Source: Butyrivibrio sp. (GTDB lineage Bacteria > Bacillota > Clostridia > Lachnospirales > Lachnospiraceae). Taken from it: a stretch of 33,779 bases of DNA. Each line of letters begins with the position of its first letter. The stretch's first letter is position 1. The notes beneath the pieces were generated by a model that made no database searches, was not told the origin of the DNA, and was given only the letters and a program-made list of their open reading frames with translations. The stretch spans positions 1-33,779 of the forward strand of contig JAILJR010000194.1 of assembly GCA_024694565.1 (NCBI GenBank), read 5' to 3'. Below are positions 33,700-33,779 of the stretch, piece by piece. Both the position numbers and the translations under genes were made by a program.

Positions 33700-33779
33700 A
33701 GCGGTCGGTACTTAGAGGCCGTACTTTGGCCTCTTAGTACCGCTACCAGCGAGCAGGAGCGAAAGCGTGCCCGAAGTGA
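33700..33779. repeat. Second, partial copy of the structured repeat after mnhG
   Basis: A hairpin with 15-base arms, CGGTACTTAGAGGCC (33706-33720) and GGCCTCTTAGTACCG (33728-33742), around loop GTACTTT, with one central T-T mismatch. The right half resembles the tpiA-mnhE element: CGTACTTTGG, then CTTAGTACCG and a GAGCGA-AGCGT segment appear in the same order at 32287-32334. It is cut by the window end. A smaller hairpin (GTGCA-TAT-TGCAC, 33665-33677) lies just upstream. Confidence 0.7.

Noticed and set aside
1..33779. tRNA, rRNA or known riboswitch genes
   Set aside because: No tRNA cloverleaf with a usual T-arm, no rRNA sequence and no recognisable riboswitch core was seen; a covariance-model search would be needed to exclude divergent RNAs.

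Overview
The window looks like a chromosomal segment of an anaerobic, motile low-to-moderate GC Firmicute, most likely a Lachnospiraceae member near Butyrivibrio or Pseudobutyrivibrio. This rests on recognised families (a DUF4317 protein, a DUF4860/GspF pseudopilin-type cluster, a CmpB-like permease, an Mbeg1-like protein, a heterodimeric ABC exporter), on codon use and on strong GGAGG-type ribosome binding sites. The genus is an inference; no rRNA or tRNA gene is visible to fix it.

Layout. 1-1400: the tail of an unidentified gene, a 13-bp tandem repeat, and a CmpB-like membrane protein convergent with ptsI. 1400-7772 (minus strand): a sugar-uptake block in transcription order fruR-fruK-fruA-ptsH-ptsI. 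It places both general PTS proteins behind a complete fructose EIIABC and 1-phosphofructokinase, so one locus covers the route from PEP and fructose to fructose-1,6-bisphosphate. Upstream of fruR is a helically phased array of AATCA/TGATT boxes. 7959-11894: an AraC regulator divergent from uxuA-uxuB (hexuronate catabolism). 12078-14387: a tight plus-strand cluster of a stand-alone CheC/FliY-type phosphatase, a DUF4317 protein and two small overlapping reading frames. 14540-19950: a heterodimeric ABC exporter with one degenerate ATP site, followed after one base by an Mbeg1-like hydrolase/membrane protein. 20143-24569 (minus): cheY, then a pseudopilin/GspF cluster led by a transglutaminase-like lipoprotein; no assembly ATPase or prepilin peptidase is in view. 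24768-27698: a receptor-type c-di-GMP protein with two solute-binding domains, a degenerate GGDEF and an intact EAL. 27804-28622: a PHP-family phosphatase. 28860-32040: gap, pgk and tpiA. 32471-33616: mnhE-mnhF-mnhG, antiporter subunits whose partners presumably lie beyond the window.

The most unusual feature is non-coding: a roughly 293-bp imperfect palindrome (32104-32396) between tpiA and mnhE. It contains two internal hairpins whose stems differ by compensatory changes while their 13-nt loops are identical. A related partial copy begins after mnhG and runs off the window end, so mnhEFG is bracketed by members of what looks like a dispersed structured repeat family. A second structured gene-free stretch lies between ptsH and ptsI.

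No CRISPR array, insertion sequence, prophage gene, rRNA or tRNA was recognised. Assignments come from reading the sequence and from family knowledge; no database search was run.
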